From positions 1 to 6,449 of the forward strand of contig JALSPX010000279.1 of the NCBI GenBank assembly GCA_026985755.1: a stretch of 6,449 bases of DNA, given 5' to 3'. The position numbers and the translations under genes were made by a program. This DNA is from Sulfurovum sp. (GTDB taxonomy: Bacteria; Campylobacterota; Campylobacteria; Campylobacterales; Sulfurovaceae). Every line of letters begins with the position of its first letter. Position 1 is the first letter of the stretch. The notes below the pieces were generated by a model. The model was not told where the DNA came from. It saw only the letters and a list, made by a program, of their open reading frames with translations, and made no database searches. This document shows, piece by piece, positions 5,921-6,449 of this stretch.

Positions 5921-6449
5921 TTAAAAATTATATGAGATATCTACAAATACCATATCACTTTTTCTAATACTATCAAAGAATTTTGAACCACCAATATAGT
6001 CTACAACACCAAAATTTGTACTGATGGCATCTGCTATATCATACTTAAACCATGCTCTTTGAAAACCACCCTCATCTAGTTTTTTTCCATATAATGAAAT
6101 GAGATAATTGGCATGCAGTGTTGCATTCATAAAGTCAGACGTCACACGAATTGCATGCTGATAGGTATTTTTATCTGTAGGGAATAGTTCATTTTTGAGT
6201 CTGTTATCATAACTGTTAAAATGTCGTACAGATACATCATAGCTTATCATCGTATCTGCTATGCCTTTATACTCTAGACCTAAAAGTGCATCCGTACGTG
6301 AAAAAACTTTGTCTTGGGTACTGGTATATTTTAGCCCATCAAAATATGCCAATTCTGACTTGAAGAGCCATGCCCCAGAGAGTACATTCAATGCTGTACC
6401 AAACATATTGACTTTGTCATGGGTAAATTTTGCTGGGGTAATTGCATTT
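5921..6449 (-). CDS. outer-membrane beta-barrel protein, DUF1302-like, C-terminal part (5' end outside window)
   Basis: The minus-strand frame stays open to the window edge; the Met at 6406 is internal, since upstream codons (NAITPAKFTHDKVN) continue without a stop. About 175 residues are visible. They read as amphipathic strands joined by charged turns: GAWLFKSELAYFDGL, SRTDALLGLEYKGIADTMISYDVSVRHF, a MNATLHANYLISL strand, and the end VFVDISYNF with the terminal Phe typical of outer-membrane barrels. The LlGlEY.Gi.dt....d...RH pattern and the MN.TL strand recall DUF1302 proteins, which are usually about 500 residues or more and often neighbour lipid-export or RND-type genes; this match is from memory. 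Another porin-like family is possible. It appears to be upstream of the other three minus-strand genes; the promoter and signal peptide lie outside the window. Confidence 0.65.
   Translation of the reverse strand, partial: NAITPAKFTHDKVNMFGTALNVLSGAWLFKSELAYFDGLKYTSTQDKVFSRTDALLGLEYKGIADTMISYDVSVRHFNSYDNRLKNELFPTDKNTYQHAIRVTSDFMNATLHANYLISLYGKKLDEGGFQRAWFKYDIADAISTNFGVVDYIGGSKFFDSIRKSDMVFVDISYNF

Overview
The window looks like chromosomal DNA of a campylobacterotal (epsilonproteobacterial) organism, most likely a free-living Sulfurimonas/Sulfurovum-type bacterium. This is inferred from the AT-rich sequence, the aspS-adk gene pair, a short adenylate kinase without the usual LID domain, and the flavour of the proteins. 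No taxonomic search was possible. Seven protein genes fill almost all of the window, two of them cut by its edges. No tRNA, rRNA, CRISPR array or insertion sequence was found, and no gene-free stretch exceeds about 150 bases.

Layout. (1) Positions 1-2061, plus strand: the C-terminal three quarters of aspartyl-tRNA synthetase (aspS), then adenylate kinase (adk). A 73-bp multi-palindromic, REP-like element sits in the gap between them. (2) Positions 2083-3787: a divergent pair, an antibiotic-biosynthesis-monooxygenase (ABM) family protein on the minus strand and an OmpP1/FadL-type outer-membrane transporter on the plus strand. They share a 148-bp AT-rich promoter region with two related inverted repeats. 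(3) Positions 3803-6449, minus strand, read from right to left: the C-terminal end of an outer-membrane beta-barrel protein (DUF1302-like), a radical SAM/SPASM-like enzyme, a 96-residue helix-turn-helix-like/coiled-coil protein of unknown function, and a class II-like histone-deacetylase-fold amidohydrolase. Gaps of 6, 1 and 23 bases suggest one operon whose promoter lies beyond the right edge.

Both convergent junctions (adk/ABM and fadL/deacetylase) carry a compact hairpin whose arm includes the stop codon of the minus-strand gene, so terminator and coding end are shared.

The aspS-adk part is ordinary housekeeping. The least described parts are the four-gene minus-strand cluster, the palindromic element before adk, and the paired operator-like repeats in the divergent promoter. 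Links between the function of the deacetylase-like enzyme, the radical SAM enzyme and the outer-membrane protein are inference from gene order only.
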